Assembly: GCF_004331075.1 (NCBI RefSeq)
Contig: NZ_SJNX01000001.1
Coordinates: 521,810-585,809, forward strand
DNA: 64,000 nt
Source: Acinetobacter brisouioides
GTDB lineage: Bacteria; Pseudomonadota; Gammaproteobacteria; Pseudomonadales; Moraxellaceae
Direction: 5' to 3'
The notes beneath the pieces are model-generated. The model was not told where the DNA came from. It searched no databases and worked only from the letters and a program-made list of their open reading frames with translations. The first letter of the stretch is position 1; each line of letters opens with the position of its first letter. The translations under genes and the position numbers were made by a program. Shown here piece by piece: positions 7,401-17,179 of the stretch.

Positions 7401-9248
7401 TTGTGATTGACGCACTAAGTCAATGCGATCCGCAATAGCATCAAGCACCAAACGCAATACTGTCACCAGTTTCGGCGATGTTTGTAATTGCTTATTAATC
7501 AGACGTTCAAAAATTGTTTCCAGCTCATGCGCAATCAAACCAATATTTTTGGCTTGTACCATATTGGCACTGCCTTTCAATGTATGCAAATAACGCATCA
7601 AATGGTTCAATGCTTTAATGTGTTCAGGTTCCTGCTGATACACATTAAATGAATGATCAATCTGTGCTAACAGGTCATCAGCTTCATCTAGGAATACATC
7701 TAGAAGCTCTTGATCATCAAGAACTGCTACTGCACCGCGAGCCAAAGCCTGTTGATCTTTTGCCAATCGCTGTACATAGCTTGATAAATCAAAGCTTGTT
7801 TCACTTGGTGTTACTTGCTCTGGTTGCTGTTGTAACCAATCCAGCAAATCATTCAAGACATGTTCTGTCTGGTTTGACAAATAAACCGTTTGTCCCGTTG
7901 CAAGCAAGTCAAAGTAATGAATCAACTCTTGATGAGCATCATCAAATAGCTCAAAAGTATAGTCAGAATCCAACAACCATGGTTTATCTAAAACAACCTG
8001 ATAGCAAGATTTCAACTTATCTGCTAACTGAGGTAACGCGAGTGTTGAAAATTTATCAGTATACTCGCTAAGAATAGTGGCTTCTTGGATTAGAGCTGCA
8101 AGATAGTGTGTAGGGTCATCTTGAATAGATTTTTCAAAGTCATGTTCAGCATCTAGCAAATGATCAATATTCAATGCCATGATGTCATTGATTAAACCAC
8201 TAATATTTAATGCTTCTTTAGTATGCTGCTGATTTTCTTGGTAGTCATGCCAAATGCATTCAAATTCTTCAGCTGCACGGATGCCCTGTTCAATCGTTTC
8301 CTGTTTCAGATCGGTCAAATACGTCGTGATAAACTTAGAGAAGTTCACTAGTAGATCTGTTTCAGCATCTGTTAAAGATTTCTCTTTTTGTAAATGTGCC
8401 TTTAACGCATGTTCAACATTGGCACTCGCTTGAAAAATTGGCTCAATATGTGCCATGCCTGAACTACCTTTTAAGGTATGTAAAGCACGAATTAACGCAT
8501 CAATCTGTTTTTCAGATGGATCAAGCTGTTGCAAAAATTGATTAATCGTATCTAAATGTTCTAATGCCTCTTCCAAATAAATTGTTAAGGTTTCAGAAAA
8601 TACGATTTCCTCTTTAGCATGTACAGAAACTGGTCGTTCAATCAGGTCAACAGCAACCAACTCCTCAACAGGCAAGGCAATATCAACCACAATGTCTTTA
8701 GTTTCAGGTTGCTTAGCATCAACCAGCTCAAGCCCTGTAACATCGGCTTCGCTGTGTAAATTTGCTGTGACAGTCAAAAGATCTTGCAAGGCAGCATCTG
8801 GAGTTTGCTGTTGCTGTAACTGTTGCCCAAGCAATACTAATGGGCGCAAGTCCAAAGCTAAGGCTTGCTGCTGCTGCAATAACGGATAAAGTTTATATTG
8901 AAAAACCCGAAAGCATGCCAAAGTAAATTGCTGAATCTGAGCAGAGAAATCTACACTTTTTGCCATGACTCGATTGAGTAGATCTTCACTTGTCCACGCC
9001 AGTTCACCTGCTTGATAAGCCCCAACCATTCGCCCAGACCCTTTTAAAGTATGGAAATGACGGCGAATGTCTTTTAAATACTCTTCATTATTAGCATCTG
9101 TTAACCACAATGGAAATAGATGCTCAAATTCAGCCAAGATTTCCTGAAGTTCTTCAACAAAGATCTCTAAAATCTCAGCATCTTGTTCTAAATAGCCGTC
9201 TTCAGGCAACGAGATCGTTGTTACCAAATTTTTTAGTATTTCTTTCAT
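4401..9248 (-). CDS. chpA: ChpA-type hybrid histidine kinase of the type IV pilus chemosensory system
   Basis: This 1615-residue CheA-like kinase shows five Hpt domains with the HT(L/I)KG motif at His66, His257, His555, His734 and His884. Next come a dimerisation segment, a CheA ATPase (N-box LEHMMRNAIDHG near 1194-1205, DDGRGI near 1240, GRGVGLDVV near 1291), a CheW-like domain (about 1335-1470) and a C-terminal receiver with phospho-acceptor Asp1545. In Pseudomonas ChpA phosphorylates PilG and PilH to control pilus extension, retraction and surface-sensed cAMP. Residues about 345-480 look like an Hpt helical bundle with no phosphorylatable His, as in the degenerate repeats of Pseudomonas ChpA. 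Hpt3 and Hpt4 are close copies of each other. Confidence 0.95.
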   Translation of the reverse strand: MKEILKNLVTTISLPEDGYLEQDAEILEIFVEELQEILAEFEHLFPLWLTDANNEEYLKDIRRHFHTLKGSGRMVGAYQAGELAWTSEDLLNRVMAKSVDFSAQIQQFTLACFRVFQYKLYPLLQQQQALALDLRPLVLLGQQLQQQQTPDAALQDLLTVTANLHSEADVTGLELVDAKQPETKDIVVDIALPVEELVAVDLIERPVSVHAKEEIVFSETLTIYLEEALEHLDTINQFLQQLDPSEKQIDALIRALHTLKGSSGMAHIEPIFQASANVEHALKAHLQKEKSLTDAETDLLVNFSKFITTYLTDLKQETIEQGIRAAEEFECIWHDYQENQQHTKEALNISGLINDIMALNIDHLLDAEHDFEKSIQDDPTHYLAALIQEATILSEYTDKFSTLALPQLADKLKSCYQVVLDKPWLLDSDYTFELFDDAHQELIHYFDLLATGQTVYLSNQTEHVLNDLLDWLQQQPEQVTPSETSFDLSSYVQRLAKDQQALARGAVAVLDDQELLDVFLDEADDLLAQIDHSFNVYQQEPEHIKALNHLMRYLHTLKGSANMVQAKNIGLIAHELETIFERLINKQLQTSPKLVTVLRLVLDAIADRIDLVRQSQSDYSATATVQVLHELLKSSLSQASSALVEPIVVETPAPALAEPAINVNDPINRVAQRIFSDHLAVESAQVNSLPDTDLNLIFLDEAEDLLVQLDHDFNAYLHENYKPEYLNVLMRHLHTLKGGANMIQATQIGLIAHELETVYEKLIYQQLQPTEYLLAVLRLAQDQIAERVEVIQQKGIDYPATATLQVLHELATVEAKATSEPVIVESIADEPENVDQAVELQALIQQSFFEETQELIQKIQTRLQRWFDERTNRSLLLELQRDTHTIKGAARMAGVQPVIDITTALENTFEQFALRQFSSNVYDGLLLKIVAWLQQAIQSNQYDGLETLKQQLTSIEFIDVSVQLPQQVSSHLDFANNPFAGFIEGDGTEPPSMLGEWDTEDTTDQANEMIRISAGLVETMINLTGENAINRSRIEMGISQFTITLNEMELAIQRLSDQLRRMEGELETQIIAKHGMENSRYADFDPLEMDQYSSLNQLSKSLAESASDLIDFKVTLADKVRDAEALLLQQSRIQAEMQDGLMRVRLVPFSRILSRLQRLVRQTSSTLNRAVNLNIVNQDVELDRSILERLVTPLEHMMRNAIDHGIESAEERLAQHKSEAGRIEIEISRQGSDIVVEVRDDGRGINPSKIEHKARQLGLISADHNLSQQEILQYIFHSGFTTAKEVTQISGRGVGLDVVQSEIKTLGGHVSIQSEQGRGTTFIIRVPTTVAVSDALMVKVADQQFAIPLTQIERIVRISPQALADYFEGNEEAFGIDGQKYKLRYVSEFVGHQPLPRLSGVGHSLPVLLIKGHNNQTVALLVDQLIGSRAQIVVKPLGQQLAKIDVIGGATILGDGQVCLILDGHNIARRIQSSQRTAALTEQRRDIAKVTRARQLVMIVDDSVTVRKVTSRLLERHGYDVVTAKDGVDAIEQIEHIKPDVMLLDIEMPRMDGFEVTNTLRHHAVYRDLPIIMITSRTGEKHRERAFSLGVTHYMGKPFQEADLLHHIEQILAEA

Positions 9249-9289
9249 CGCTCAAACTTCTTCTGTTTAGCTTGATATTGTTGAGCGCA

Positions 9290-9353
9290 AGCTAGAGACA
9301 TCTAGCTACTGCGGTTGCTCCAAGGGTTTCTCATTCGTAAACAAGAAACCCTT
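9290..9353 (-). repeat. Two hairpins in the pilJ-chpA gap
   Basis: The 123-nt gap between pilJ and chpA holds a 10-bp inverted repeat (AAGGGTTTCT at 9322-9331, AGAAACCCTT at 9344-9353) and a smaller one (AGCTAG / CTAGCT at 9290-9307). Neither is followed by a T-run on the minus strand, so they look more like processing or attenuation structures than a full terminator. In Pseudomonas pilK lies at this point of the operon. Confidence 0.6.
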
Positions 9354-9371
9354 TCAACAGACAAAAGTTAT

Positions 9372-11441
9372 TTATTCAGGTAACTTAAAGTCTGTTACAG
9401 ATTCACGGAGTGACTCCGCCATATGTGCCAACTCAGAAACAGATCGCGCTGTATCAAAGCTTGAAGTCGTTGTTTGTGATGTAATGTCTTGTACAACGTT
9501 CATCGTATTGGCAATGTGACTTGCAGATGCAGACTGCAATTGTGCAGCATTTGAAATGTTGTCAATCAACTGTGCCAATGCTTTCGATACGTTTTGAATC
9601 TCATCCAAGGCAACCCCTGCATCCTTCGCCAAGTTCGCACCACGTACAACCTCGGCAGTCGTATGTTCCATGGAGATAACGGCTTCGTTGGTATCGGCCT
9701 GAATGGTTTTTACAAGGTTTTCAATCTGTTTCGTTGCAGATGCTGAACGTTCTGCAAGACGCTGGACTTCATCGGCAACCACGGCAAAACCACGACCTGC
9801 TTCACCTGCCATGGATGCTTGAATCGCTGCATTCAAAGCCAAGATGTTCGTTTGGTCGGCAATATCGTTAATCAGAGAGACGATGTTCCCAATCTCTTGA
9901 GAAGATTCACCCAAACGTTTAATACGTTTTGAGGTTTCTTGAATCTGCTCACGAATATTATCCATACCTTCAATCGAACGGTTTACAACATCTGCGCCAT
10001 TCGCAGCGATGACAACCGAACGCTGCGCAACCTCAGCAGATTCTGTTGCGTTGGTAGATACCTGATCAATAGACAATGCCATTTCATTCATCGCAGCAGA
10101 AGCACCAGCAATCTCTTGTGCCTGATGTTCTGCGGCTTCAGCAAGCTGGTTGGTAATGTGCTGTGTACCTTGAGAATAACGCGCAACTTCTTGAGATGTA
10201 TCATTAATTCGCGATACCAAATCACGTAACTGGTCAATCGCAAAGTTAATAGAGTCGGCAATCGCACCCGTAAAGTCTTCCGATACTGTTGCATAACTAC
10301 GCAAGTCACCATCTGCCAAATCGGCGATTTCGTCAAGTAAACGTAAAATCGCATTCTGGTTACGGTCATATTCTTCTTGCAAGCTTTCCATACGGACTTT
10401 ATCTGCTTCACCACGTAGGCTTAAAAGGCGATATGCGCAGTATAAGAATCCAACAAAGCTGATAATTAACAGGAATGAGAAGTAAATTGTTGCAGATGCG
10501 GCATTTGATAATTTATTTAATGATGCAAGCAAATCACCAGACTGGTTAAAGATTTGTGCTGTTGATTTCTGTACAGCTGCAACTTTAGCAGAGTTGTTGA
10601 AAAGTACTGTCGCACCCGTTTTGATTACTTGATTATACTCAGTCTGAATTTCAGTGAGCTGATCGCGTAAATCTGGATCATCAATACGTGCTACACCTAA
10701 CTCCACACTACCATTTAATTGTGCATTGAGATACTTACCAAAAGTATCGGCATCTGTTTTAAAGTCATCTGCTGATTCTTTTGAGGTGTCTGATACTGAT
10801 AAAATTGCATCAATTGAACGTAAAATACGCTCAGCAATCAACACTTGGTTTTTTGCAATCACCACCTGACTACTAGGCATATTACTGTGTACCATTTGGT
10901 CGACCACAGCATTATATTGCGCCTGCATACCAGGAACGACCTGACCAATTGCAACATTGGTATCGTACAATTTGTTCAGAATTTTTTCATTTTGAACGAT
11001 GGTATCAATATTTTTTGAAGTTTGCGCCCATTGATCTTCAACTTTCTTTAAATTGTCGACACGGCTATGGACTGTTTTTAAACTTGCCAAACTTGCATTA
11101 AATTGTTGTTGTAAGTTTTTAAGTTTTTTAACCGAGTCCTCAGAACCCGATGCCGTTGCATCGGTTGCTTGACGGGAAATCATCTGAGATAACAAGCGTA
11201 AATTACCTAAACTTTCAGTCAAGGTTTTGTTACGCGGTACACTATATGCCAGAACCAATAAAAGTACAAAAGAAACGGCTGCACACACCAAACCCATTTG
11301 AATAAATGGTTTTGCACGCTCACGGTCACCAAATGTGTCCGAAGTCGCATCAAGCGTGTCTTTTATCTTACGAACAAAGCCCTCATCATTATTTAAGATT
11401 TGGTCTGTTGTTGTACCTTTTAATTTATCAAAAAAGCCCAT
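9372..11441 (-). CDS. pilJ: PilJ, methyl-accepting chemotaxis protein of the pilus system
   Basis: PilJ is the transmembrane receptor of the Pil-Chp pathway. The 689-residue protein has a soluble N-terminus, transmembrane segment 1 (about 47-67), a periplasmic helical region of about 250 residues, transmembrane segment 2 (about 319-340), then a cytoplasmic MCP signalling domain. The conserved hairpin tip ([20 protein letters not shown], about 531-550) is intact. It lies between pilI and chpA on the minus strand and ends 123 nt before chpA. No methyltransferase gene follows it. Confidence 0.95.
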   Translation of the reverse strand: MGFFDKLKGTTTDQILNNDEGFVRKIKDTLDATSDTFGDRERAKPFIQMGLVCAAVSFVLLLVLAYSVPRNKTLTESLGNLRLLSQMISRQATDATASGSEDSVKKLKNLQQQFNASLASLKTVHSRVDNLKKVEDQWAQTSKNIDTIVQNEKILNKLYDTNVAIGQVVPGMQAQYNAVVDQMVHSNMPSSQVVIAKNQVLIAERILRSIDAILSVSDTSKESADDFKTDADTFGKYLNAQLNGSVELGVARIDDPDLRDQLTEIQTEYNQVIKTGATVLFNNSAKVAAVQKSTAQIFNQSGDLLASLNKLSNAASATIYFSFLLIISFVGFLYCAYRLLSLRGEADKVRMESLQEEYDRNQNAILRLLDEIADLADGDLRSYATVSEDFTGAIADSINFAIDQLRDLVSRINDTSQEVARYSQGTQHITNQLAEAAEHQAQEIAGASAAMNEMALSIDQVSTNATESAEVAQRSVVIAANGADVVNRSIEGMDNIREQIQETSKRIKRLGESSQEIGNIVSLINDIADQTNILALNAAIQASMAGEAGRGFAVVADEVQRLAERSASATKQIENLVKTIQADTNEAVISMEHTTAEVVRGANLAKDAGVALDEIQNVSKALAQLIDNISNAAQLQSASASHIANTMNVVQDITSQTTTSSFDTARSVSELAHMAESLRESVTDFKLPE

Positions 11442-11487
11442 CCAGCTTCTCCCCAGAATCGCAATATTTAAGCGATGTAATCATTTA

Positions 11488-12015
11488 TTACTTTATCGCG
11501 GCATTCATATATTCAGTATCTTTCAGCATTCGGCTGAATAAGAAAATATTCCAGTCTCGTTGGTGTTGGCTAAAATAGCCTTGACAGTATTTTTGGAGCC
11601 GTTGATCTAAAGATCTATTACTTGAAAAGAAACTTCTTTTATTGAAATGTTGAATACCAAGCACTCTATCTACAGCCAAGCCTAGATATTGGTCTTGATG
11701 ACTAATACATAATACTTTTTGTTGGCTTGGGTTTTGACTCGGCTCACCTGAAAAGTATTCAGGCAAATCGGTAATTGAAAGAAGTCGACCACGAATATTT
11801 GCCAATCCCTTTAGCCATGAATGGCTATTGGGAATAAAGGTATAATGTGGATAGTAAATAACTTCTGATACTTCACCGAGTGGGGCAACGAAGAATTGCC
11901 CCAACATTTCAAACGCAATACCTGACCATCGATTTACTTCATTTTCGCTTGAGGTATAGTTTTTATTTCCCCGTTTTGCTAAGCGAAGTAATTCGATAAA
12001 ACCATTTGCAGCCAT
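11488..12015 (-). CDS. pilI: PilI, CheW-like coupling protein
   Basis: The 175-residue CheW-domain protein couples PilJ to ChpA. Typical CheW features are the segment LKGLANIRGRLLSITDLPEYF (about residues 68-88) and LGLAVDRVLGIQHF further on. The gene starts 3 nt after the end of pilH and precedes pilJ, the standard order in Pil-Chp clusters. Confidence 0.9.
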   Translation of the reverse strand: MAANGFIELLRLAKRGNKNYTSSENEVNRWSGIAFEMLGQFFVAPLGEVSEVIYYPHYTFIPNSHSWLKGLANIRGRLLSITDLPEYFSGEPSQNPSQQKVLCISHQDQYLGLAVDRVLGIQHFNKRSFFSSNRSLDQRLQKYCQGYFSQHQRDWNIFLFSRMLKDTEYMNAAIK

Positions 12016-12018
12016 AGC

Positions 12019-12387
12019 TTATCCCGCATTAAGATATTGTTTTATTACTTCGATTAATGCTTCTTCTTCCACAGGTTTTGTTAAATAATCACGTGCGCCC
12101 TGACGTTTACCCCAAACACGGTCAGTTGCCTGATCTTTGGTACTCACAATAATAATCGGAATATGTTTAGTTTTCTCAGCACGCGTAATTTGACGGGTCG
12201 CCTGGAAACCATTAACACCGGGCATAACCACATCCATAAGAATTAAATCTGGAAGCGCAGACTCAGCCAAGGTAACGCCATCGGCGCCATTGCTTGCATC
12301 GAGTACTTCATAGCCATGCTTAGTCAAAATCTCTTTAAAACGGAAGGTTTCTGTAGGAGAGTCATCTACGATTAAAATACGTGCCAT
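12019..12387 (-). CDS. pilH: PilH, single-domain response regulator
   Basis: This 122-residue CheY-like receiver has acidic residues in ILIVDDS, phospho-acceptor Asp52 in LILMDVVMPG, and the conserved Lys in DYLTKPV. In the Pseudomonas system PilH is the second output regulator, linked to pilus retraction or acting as a phosphate sink. It lies 25 nt after pilG. The motif QATDRVWGKRQGA is characteristic of PilH and separates it from PilG. Confidence 0.93.
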   Translation of the reverse strand: MARILIVDDSPTETFRFKEILTKHGYEVLDASNGADGVTLAESALPDLILMDVVMPGVNGFQATRQITRAEKTKHIPIIIVSTKDQATDRVWGKRQGARDYLTKPVEEEALIEVIKQYLNAG

Positions 12388-12412
12388 TCTTTAATTTCCC
12401 CAAAACTCTTTC

Positions 12413-12796
12413 TTATGCAACGTGTGTACGAATTGCATCAATCAGTTCATCTTTACTAAAAGGTTTAGTCAGATATTGATCCGAACCCACAATACGGCCT
12501 TTTGCCTGATCAAACAAGCTATCTTTACTCGACAACATGATAATTGGAATATTTTGATATTGTTGTGAATTTTTGATTAAAGCGCAGGTTTGGTAACCAT
12601 CTAAACGAGGCATCATAATATCAACGAACACAATGTCTGGATTTGTTTCAGCAATTTTTGACAATGCTTCAAATCCATCTACTGCAGTCACAACCTCATA
12701 TCCTTCACGTTGTAAAAGCGTTTCAGCTGTACGGCGAATGGTTTTTGAATCATCAATTACCATAACTTTTAAATTTTTTGGGTTATCTTCTTGCAT
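12413..12796 (-). CDS. pilG: PilG, single-domain response regulator
   Basis: This 127-residue receiver domain has VMVIDDS, phospho-acceptor Asp59 (IVFVDIMMPR) and the Lys in YLTKPF. In characterised systems PilG drives pilus extension and activation of adenylate cyclase signalling. It is the first gene of the operon, with an AAGGG ribosome-binding site 8 nt before the ATG. The promoter must lie in the AT-rich gap 12797-13084, shared with the divergent gene at 13085. Confidence 0.93.
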   Translation of the reverse strand: MQEDNPKNLKVMVIDDSKTIRRTAETLLQREGYEVVTAVDGFEALSKIAETNPDIVFVDIMMPRLDGYQTCALIKNSQQYQNIPIIMLSSKDSLFDQAKGRIVGSDQYLTKPFSKDELIDAIRTHVA

Positions 12797-13084
12797 TTAA
12801 TGATCCCTTCCCATTGAAACAATGAAAATCAGCAGTATATAGATGGGTTTTCACAGTTATTTACAGATATTAAACATCTATTTTATTGCTTTTTCAACGA
12901 AGCTTTTCTGCTACTTTGCCAGCTTTTGGTGATGCAGCCAACAAATTATTAACTTTTAGCTGATTAGTCTACCTTTTTTTCATTAAAAACTTAAATTTAG
13001 TCTTGAGTCAGGTAAAACCCTTAGCAGATAATATGACCGCTATGAATAAAAATTTGATTATCTTTTTCAATTTTCGGGAACATC

Positions 13085-13699
13085 ATGACATTTAACCAAC
13101 TAAAATTGCTAAAAATAATCATCTATATTTTTATACTATGTTCAATTTCTTCTCTCACACTTGCCGATAACTCTCCCACGCCTGCCTGGTATCGTTACTA
13201 TGATCGTCACGGCGTTGCCACGATTAGTTCTTCCGTTTCTTCTGCTCATATTCAACAGGGCTATGATGTTCTTGATCGTAGAATGCAAATCATTCGCCAT
13301 GTTCCTGCTTTTAGTGCTGAACGGTCACAGCAAAATGCTCAGTCCTATGGCGTAAAGTCCCAACAGCATGAGGCCGATCTTCGGCTCAAACAGGCATATA
13401 GTTCTAGCCGAACGGCTGAGTTAAAAAAACAAGAAGCATTAAAAGCGATTAAAATCCAAATCAATATTCAACAAAACCACACCAAAGATACCTACCAAGA
13501 GCAAGTGTCACTACGTCGTGAAGAACTGCAATATATACGTCAAGGCAAGCCTGTACCTGCTGCACTCAAAAATCGCATTCAACAAAATGATCAGGCGATA
13601 AACCACAGCAAAAATACAATTCTAGATTTGCAAAATAATTATCGGGATACTCAGCTCAAATATGACAAGATTATCTCTCGTTTAAAATTAGTGGAATAA
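13085..13699 (+). CDS. Secreted coiled-coil protein, DUF4124-like N-terminus
   Basis: This 204-residue protein has an N-terminal signal sequence (about 1-27, cleavage near SLTLADN). A short region (about 35-70, WYRYYDRHGVATISSSV and DVLDRRMQII) resembles the DUF4124 domain of periplasmic proteins. The remainder is Gln/Lys-rich and strongly helical, probably a coiled coil (about 85-200). No enzymatic motif is visible. It is divergent from pilG and ends about 100 nt before proS. Confidence 0.65.
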   Translation: MTFNQLKLLKIIIYIFILCSISSLTLADNSPTPAWYRYYDRHGVATISSSVSSAHIQQGYDVLDRRMQIIRHVPAFSAERSQQNAQSYGVKSQQHEADLRLKQAYSSSRTAELKKQEALKAIKIQINIQQNHTKDTYQEQVSLRREELQYIRQGKPVPAALKNRIQQNDQAINHSKNTILDLQNNYRDTQLKYDKIISRLKLVE

Positions 13700-13802
13700 T
13701 CCTGTAAGATTCATGTCATAATTTTTCACTTCAAATGCTTCGCTCATTTTGAGCTGTTTTTATCGTATAATTTTTTCACCTTAAAGTATCAGGACAACCT
13801 CC

Positions 13803-15518
13803 ATGCGCGCGAGTCGCTTTTTATTTGCAACGTTAAGAGAAACCCCAAACGATGCGGAAGTTATTTCGCACCAGTTAATGCTTCGTGCTGGCATGATTCG
13901 TAAATTGGCATCAGGTTTATACACTTGGCTTCCAATGGGTAAACGTGTGCTAAATAAAGTTGAAGCAATTGTGCGCGAAGAAATGAATCGTTCTCATGCT
14001 TTAGAAGTGTTTATGCCGGTGACTCAGCCTGCTAGCCTTTGGGAAGAATCTGGCCGCTATGTGCAATATGGTCCTGAATTACTCCGTTTTAAAGATCGTC
14101 ATGGCAATCCGTTTGTACTTGGCCCAACGCACGAAGAAGTCATTACCGACTTGGCTCGTAATGAATTAAAAAGCTACAAACAACTGCCGATCAATTTCTA
14201 TCAGATTCAAACCAAGTTTCGTGATGAAATACGTCCCCGCTTTGGTGTAATGCGTTCACGCGAATTTGTGATGAAAGATGCTTATTCGTTCCATATCGAT
14301 CAAGCTTCTTTACAAGAAACTTATGATGTGATGTATGACACTTATTGCCGTATCTTCACGCGCTTAGGCTTAAATTTCCGCCCAGTACAAGCAGATACAG
14401 GCTCAATTGGCGGTTCAGGTTCACATGAATTCCATGTACTTGCAGAAAGTGGTGAAGACGATATCGTATTTTCAACTGAATCTGACTATGCAGCCAATGT
14501 TGAAAAAGCCGAAGCGATATTGGTGGGTGAACGTAAAGCACCTGCTCAAGAACTGCAAGTGGTTGATACTCCAAATACCAAAACCATTGCAGATGTGTGT
14601 GCTTTCTTAAAATCAGATCCAAAACAATCCGTGAAAGCGCTTTTGGTTCAAGGTATTGCACAAGAAGATGGAAATGTTCCTGTCGTGGCACTATTCCTGC
14701 GTGGCGATCATGAGCTGAATGAAATCAAAGCTGAAAAACACCCGCAAATTACTGCTCCACTGACTTTTGCCACTGAAGCTCAATTGCAACAATATGGTTT
14801 AACTGCTGGTTTCACAGGTCCACAAGGTTTAGTTGAAAAAGGTTTAACTGTAATTGTAGATCGCGCTGCGTCAGTATTGTCTGACTTTGTTGCAGGTGCA
14901 AATCAGGTTGATCAACATGCCACTGGGGTGAACTGGGAACGTGATGCTCAAATCAGTGAAGTTTACGACCTGCGTAATGTTGTAGAAGGTGACCCATCTC
15001 CAGATGGTAAAGGCGTTTTACAAATTAAACGTGGTATTGAAGTCGGTCATATCTTCCAGTTGGGTCAAAAATACTCTGAAGCGTTAGGCTGTAAGGTTCT
15101 AGGTGAAGATGGCAAACCTCTCACCGTTACTATGGGCTGTTACGGTATTGGGGTTACCCGTGTGGTGGCTTCTGCAATCGAGCAAAACTACGATGACAAA
15201 GGGATTATTTGGCCTTCTGCAATTGCACCATTTGAAGTGGCAATTGTACCAATGAATGCACACAAATCACCACGCACGCTAGAAGCAGCCGAAGCCTTAT
15301 ATGCAGAATTACAAGCACAAAGTTTTGATGTTTTATTGGATGATCGTAATGAGCGCCCAGGTGTAAAATTCTCAGATCTTGAGCTAGTGGGTATTCCACA
15401 TCGTATTGTAATTGGTGAAAAAGGCTTAGACGCAGGTACTTTTGAATACAAAGGCCGCCGTGATGCTGAATCAGTCAATATCACAAAAGATGAGTTACTT
15501 GCAAAATTGAGTGGCTAA
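13803..15518 (+). CDS. proS: Prolyl-tRNA synthetase
   Basis: ProS charges tRNA-Pro. The 571-residue class II enzyme has motif 2 ([18 protein letters not shown], about 138-155), a YbaK-type editing domain inserted between motifs 2 and 3 (about 225-400), motif 3 ([14 protein letters not shown]) and a C-terminal anticodon-binding domain (from about 475). This is the bacterial-type architecture and usual length. It is followed by its own terminator. Confidence 0.98.
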   Translation: MRASRFLFATLRETPNDAEVISHQLMLRAGMIRKLASGLYTWLPMGKRVLNKVEAIVREEMNRSHALEVFMPVTQPASLWEESGRYVQYGPELLRFKDRHGNPFVLGPTHEEVITDLARNELKSYKQLPINFYQIQTKFRDEIRPRFGVMRSREFVMKDAYSFHIDQASLQETYDVMYDTYCRIFTRLGLNFRPVQADTGSIGGSGSHEFHVLAESGEDDIVFSTESDYAANVEKAEAILVGERKAPAQELQVVDTPNTKTIADVCAFLKSDPKQSVKALLVQGIAQEDGNVPVVALFLRGDHELNEIKAEKHPQITAPLTFATEAQLQQYGLTAGFTGPQGLVEKGLTVIVDRAASVLSDFVAGANQVDQHATGVNWERDAQISEVYDLRNVVEGDPSPDGKGVLQIKRGIEVGHIFQLGQKYSEALGCKVLGEDGKPLTVTMGCYGIGVTRVVASAIEQNYDDKGIIWPSAIAPFEVAIVPMNAHKSPRTLEAAEALYAELQAQSFDVLLDDRNERPGVKFSDLELVGIPHRIVIGEKGLDAGTFEYKGRRDAESVNITKDELLAKLSG

Positions 15519-15529
15519 TTCGGCCCCAT

Positions 15530-15560
15530 AAAAAATCCCGCCAAGCTGCGGGATTTTTTT
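15530..15560 (+). terminator. Terminator of proS
   Basis: Stem AAAAAATCCCGC / GCGGGATTTTTTT with a 6-nt loop lies 12 nt after the proS stop. The arm facing the minus strand is also A/T-rich, so it can also end dcd transcription. Confidence 0.92.
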
Positions 15561-15584
15561 ATGTCTTGCCATCAGCTCACTGAA

Positions 15585-16154
15585 TTAAGCTTTTGGCAAT
15601 GTCACACCTTGCTGACCTTGGTACTTACCACCACGGTCTTTATAAGAAGTTTCGCACACTTCATCAGATTCGAAGAACAACATCTGTGCAACGCCTTCAC
15701 CCGCATAAATACGTGCAGGCAAGTTTGTGGTATTGGAAAATTCCAAAGTCACATGCCCTTCCCACTCAGGTTCAAGTGGCGTGACATTCACAATAATACC
15801 GCAACGCGCATACGTTGACTTACCTAAGCATACGGTCAGGACACTACGCGGAATGCGAAAATATTCAACGGTACGGGCTAGAGCAAACGAATTTGGCGGG
15901 ATAATACATACATCAGATTCAATGTCGATAAAGCTTTTATCATCAAAGTTCTTAGGGTCGACAATTGCAGAATGTACATTGGTAAAGACTTTAAATTCGC
16001 GCGCACAGCGAACATCATAACCGTAACTAGATACACCGTAAGAAATTAACTTCTCACCTTGTTCATTATAGCGAACCTGATTGGGTGCAAACGGTTCGAT
16101 CATACCGTGTTGCTCACTCATTTCGCGAATCCAACGATCAGACTTAATGGCCAT
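15585..16154 (-). CDS. dcd: dCTP deaminase
   Basis: Dcd deaminates dCTP to dUTP, the precursor of dTMP. The 189-residue protein has the conserved active-site region [17 protein letters not shown] and the following catalytic Glu stretch [17 protein letters not shown]. The C-terminal KYQGQQGVT closes the active site. Length fits the trimeric dCTP deaminase family. It converges with proS. Confidence 0.97.
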   Translation of the reverse strand: MAIKSDRWIREMSEQHGMIEPFAPNQVRYNEQGEKLISYGVSSYGYDVRCAREFKVFTNVHSAIVDPKNFDDKSFIDIESDVCIIPPNSFALARTVEYFRIPRSVLTVCLGKSTYARCGIIVNVTPLEPEWEGHVTLEFSNTTNLPARIYAGEGVAQMLFFESDEVCETSYKDRGGKYQGQQGVTLPKA

Positions 16155-16238
16155 GTAGCTATTCCAAAATCATAAATCAATCTATCAATATTGGGCTGTA
16201 CTTTAACTGAATTTAACGATTTTGACCATGATCAAAAC

Positions 16239-16835
16239 TCAATATAAACGAATCAGAGCTGAATAACTCAGAGGAACAGAAAAAGACATCAGAATTAAAG
16301 AAGCAGTACGCTGCAAATTACAAGGGTTTAGCCAAGAAATTTTATTTTTGGTGAGATAAGTGCCTAGCAAAATCCAACAAAAAGCGATCGGGACAATGAG
16401 TAATAAAAACACCCCAATATGTAATAGGTAAAGCACTGTACTATGCCAGACTACTTTAGGAAAAATTACCGATGCAAACACCAAACCTTTGGGATTAAAT
16501 AAGGTTGCAACAAATAATTCTCTAGGCTGAATAATTGACTGTTGTAGATCTAAATCATGGTTGGCAGTTTTCCATAGCTTAACTGCCAAATACAACATAT
16601 AACTCGCACTCAAAAGCTGTAGCAATTTCGGTAATAATGGTAAGCGCTGCTCGACAAAACTAATCAGAATGCCCCACAACGTAATCGCAATCAGATAACC
16701 CAATGTTTCTGCTGGAATAAGTTTTAATGATGTTTTTAGTCCTGCCCGAATACCCGAAGAAGCCAATAAAGTGTTGGTTGGACCAGGTGTAAACAAAATT
16801 GTAATTACAGAACCGAGAAATAACCAAGATATCAT
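16239..16835 (-). CDS. LysE/RhtB-family amino-acid exporter (1 of 3 in window)
   Basis: This 198-residue membrane protein has about six hydrophobic segments and the family signature FTPGPTNTLLASSGI near the N-terminus. LysE/RhtB proteins export amino acids or related metabolites; the substrate cannot be read from the sequence. I chose the ATG at 16835 because GGAGG lies 8 nt upstream; the longer reading frame adds 16 residues with no signal. It lies 84 nt upstream of dcd on the same strand. Confidence 0.85.
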   Translation of the reverse strand: MISWLFLGSVITILFTPGPTNTLLASSGIRAGLKTSLKLIPAETLGYLIAITLWGILISFVEQRLPLLPKLLQLLSASYMLYLAVKLWKTANHDLDLQQSIIQPRELFVATLFNPKGLVFASVIFPKVVWHSTVLYLLHIGVFLLLIVPIAFCWILLGTYLTKNKISWLNPCNLQRTASLILMSFSVPLSYSALIRLY

Positions 16836-17179
16836 CCACTGACCTCCAAAGTTGATCGTCGCCAAAGTATGGCATTTTGCCAATCAAGGCAAAAAAGTAA
16901 TTGTAACCATTTTTAAATAAATAAAATATATTTTATATTATCAATAACTTAAATAAATCAAATTAGACCATGGGCGCCTATACAGATCAACCGAAATGAT
17001 CAAAATAGCCAATACAGACGGATTCTATGCTATTTTATAATGTATATTGCATATCGTTTTGGCAGCGCAATGTAAAAATGCAGACAATAATTAAGCTCTA
17101 GCTAAGTTTGCTTGCATAAAGTGGAAATGACCCAATATAAATTATTGAGTGATGTTGAATCGATTAAATTTGAGCATGT

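Noticed and set aside
6900-7600. Repeated DNA segments within chpA as a possible repeat array or CRISPR
   Set aside because: The repeats are in-frame duplicated Hpt domains with protein-level conservation, not short direct repeats with unique spacers. No CRISPR array was seen anywhere.
7649-8071. 140-codon plus-strand open frame inside chpA
   Set aside because: It is antisense to the strongly supported chpA, has no ribosome-binding site and its His/Leu-rich translation is typical of a shadow frame.
14356-14691. 111-codon minus-strand open frame inside proS
   Set aside because: It is antisense to the proS editing domain; no ribosome-binding site or recognisable protein.
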